A DNA stretch of 6,526 bases from an uncultured Bacteroidales bacterium. GTDB lineage: Bacteria > Bacteroidota > Bacteroidia > Bacteroidales > UBA932. Shown in pieces: positions 6,342-6,526 of this stretch (the stretch's first letter is position 1; each line of letters opens with the position of its first letter). The notes beneath the pieces were generated by a model. The model worked only from the letters and a program-made list of their open reading frames with translations. It did not search any database and had not been told where the DNA came from. The position numbers were made by a program, and so were the translations under genes. The stretch covers positions 1-6,526 of the forward strand of contig CAMFSN010000081.1 of assembly GCA_945983015.1 (NCBI GenBank), read 5' to 3'.

Positions 6342-6526
6342 CTAATCTTTTACAAAGTTATACATTTTACGGCACTCTTTAGCGCTTTTATTTCTAGCTA
6401 TTTTTGCCTGCACCCACTCACGAGCCGTGGGCGGCACGTCCCTCGAAGCCGGCAGCCTCCAGCCTATAATCCTCAGCTGTAATCCGCAATATTGATTCCT
6501 TGATTTTTCTCAAAGTAAATTCCCCT
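6342..6526 (-). other. Right-end block with no identified gene: A/T-rich leader joined to a GC-rich segment; possible intergenic repeat or gene edge
   Basis: Bases 6408-6470 are markedly GC-rich while both sides are A/T-rich. Two - strand frames are open here. One enters from the window edge (6525 down to the TGA at 6418-6420, 35 residues ending EGRAAHGS) and could be the 3' end of a gene. The other runs from 6509 to a TAG at 6342-6344 (55 codons, containing PPTAREWVQAK and KSAKECRKMYNFVKD), has no credible start, and passes through the candidate promoter box, so it is unlikely to be translated. An imperfect hairpin is visible (CGAG 6421-6424 with CTCG 6442-6445, CGTG 6426-6429 with CACG 6435-6438, loop GGCGG). 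I cannot assign a gene or RNA family. A dispersed intergenic element is as plausible as a partial gene. Confidence 0.35.
6353..6360 (-). promoter_or_regulatory. Candidate Bacteroidota -7 promoter box for the nitroreductase gene
   Basis: The - strand reads TAACTTTG, a full match to the TAnnTTTG box bound by the Bacteroidota primary sigma factor. Transcription would start near 6346, giving a leader of about 73 nt. No TTTG is found at the -33 position, although that element is often weak. The surrounding DNA is A/T-rich, as expected for a promoter. Confidence 0.5.

Noticed and set aside
6400..6526. Riboswitch upstream of the nitroreductase gene
   Set aside because: I could not match the hairpin to the cores of cobalamin, FMN, TPP or SAM riboswitches, and the block lies upstream of the candidate promoter, so it would not be in the leader.

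Overview
This 6.5-kb piece looks like the end of a draft or metagenomic contig from a Gram-negative member of Bacteroidota, probably Bacteroidales. The evidence is a mid-range GC content, start codons mostly without a Shine-Dalgarno sequence and often preceded by A/T-rich DNA, a TAnnTTTG-type -7 promoter box upstream of the last gene, a lipoprotein signal with an LNSC lipobox, and proteins that read like Bacteroidota family members. The taxonomic call is inference. The first 45 bases are not genomic: they are an Illumina Nextera/P5 adapter with its index, joined in frame to the gene fragment that follows.

Layout from left to right. (1) Adapter at 1-45. (2) The C-terminal third of an NSS-family sodium-coupled transporter (+), cut off by the adapter junction. 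(3) A leftward gene set read from about 3310 down to 524: a YiiX/YaeF-type permuted papain-like lipoprotein hydrolase, a Bcp-type peroxiredoxin joined to it by an ATGA overlap, and after 64 bp a D-aminoacylase-family amidohydrolase. The amidohydrolase gene runs 17 bp into the 3' end of the transporter gene. (4) A rightward pair starting 58 bp from the hydrolase gene: lemA and a DUF2207 membrane protein with a glycine-rich tail, 5 bp apart. (5) A leftward nitroreductase gene whose stop codon lies 2 bp from the DUF2207 stop. (6) A 253-bp right-hand end holding the nitroreductase leader and a candidate promoter, followed by a GC-rich block with no identified gene. That block may be an intergenic repeat or the edge of another gene.

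Functionally, the transporter, the D-aminoacylase-like enzyme and the papain-like hydrolase could together recover amino acids from N-acylated or cell-wall-derived material. Convergent arrangement and co-orientation are weak evidence for this. The LemA/DUF2207 pair is a widespread conserved couple of unknown biochemical role. I see no CRISPR array, tRNA, rRNA, insertion sequence or phage gene. The window is mostly ordinary chromosomal content, and the two things most worth checking are the adapter contamination and the right-hand non-genic block.
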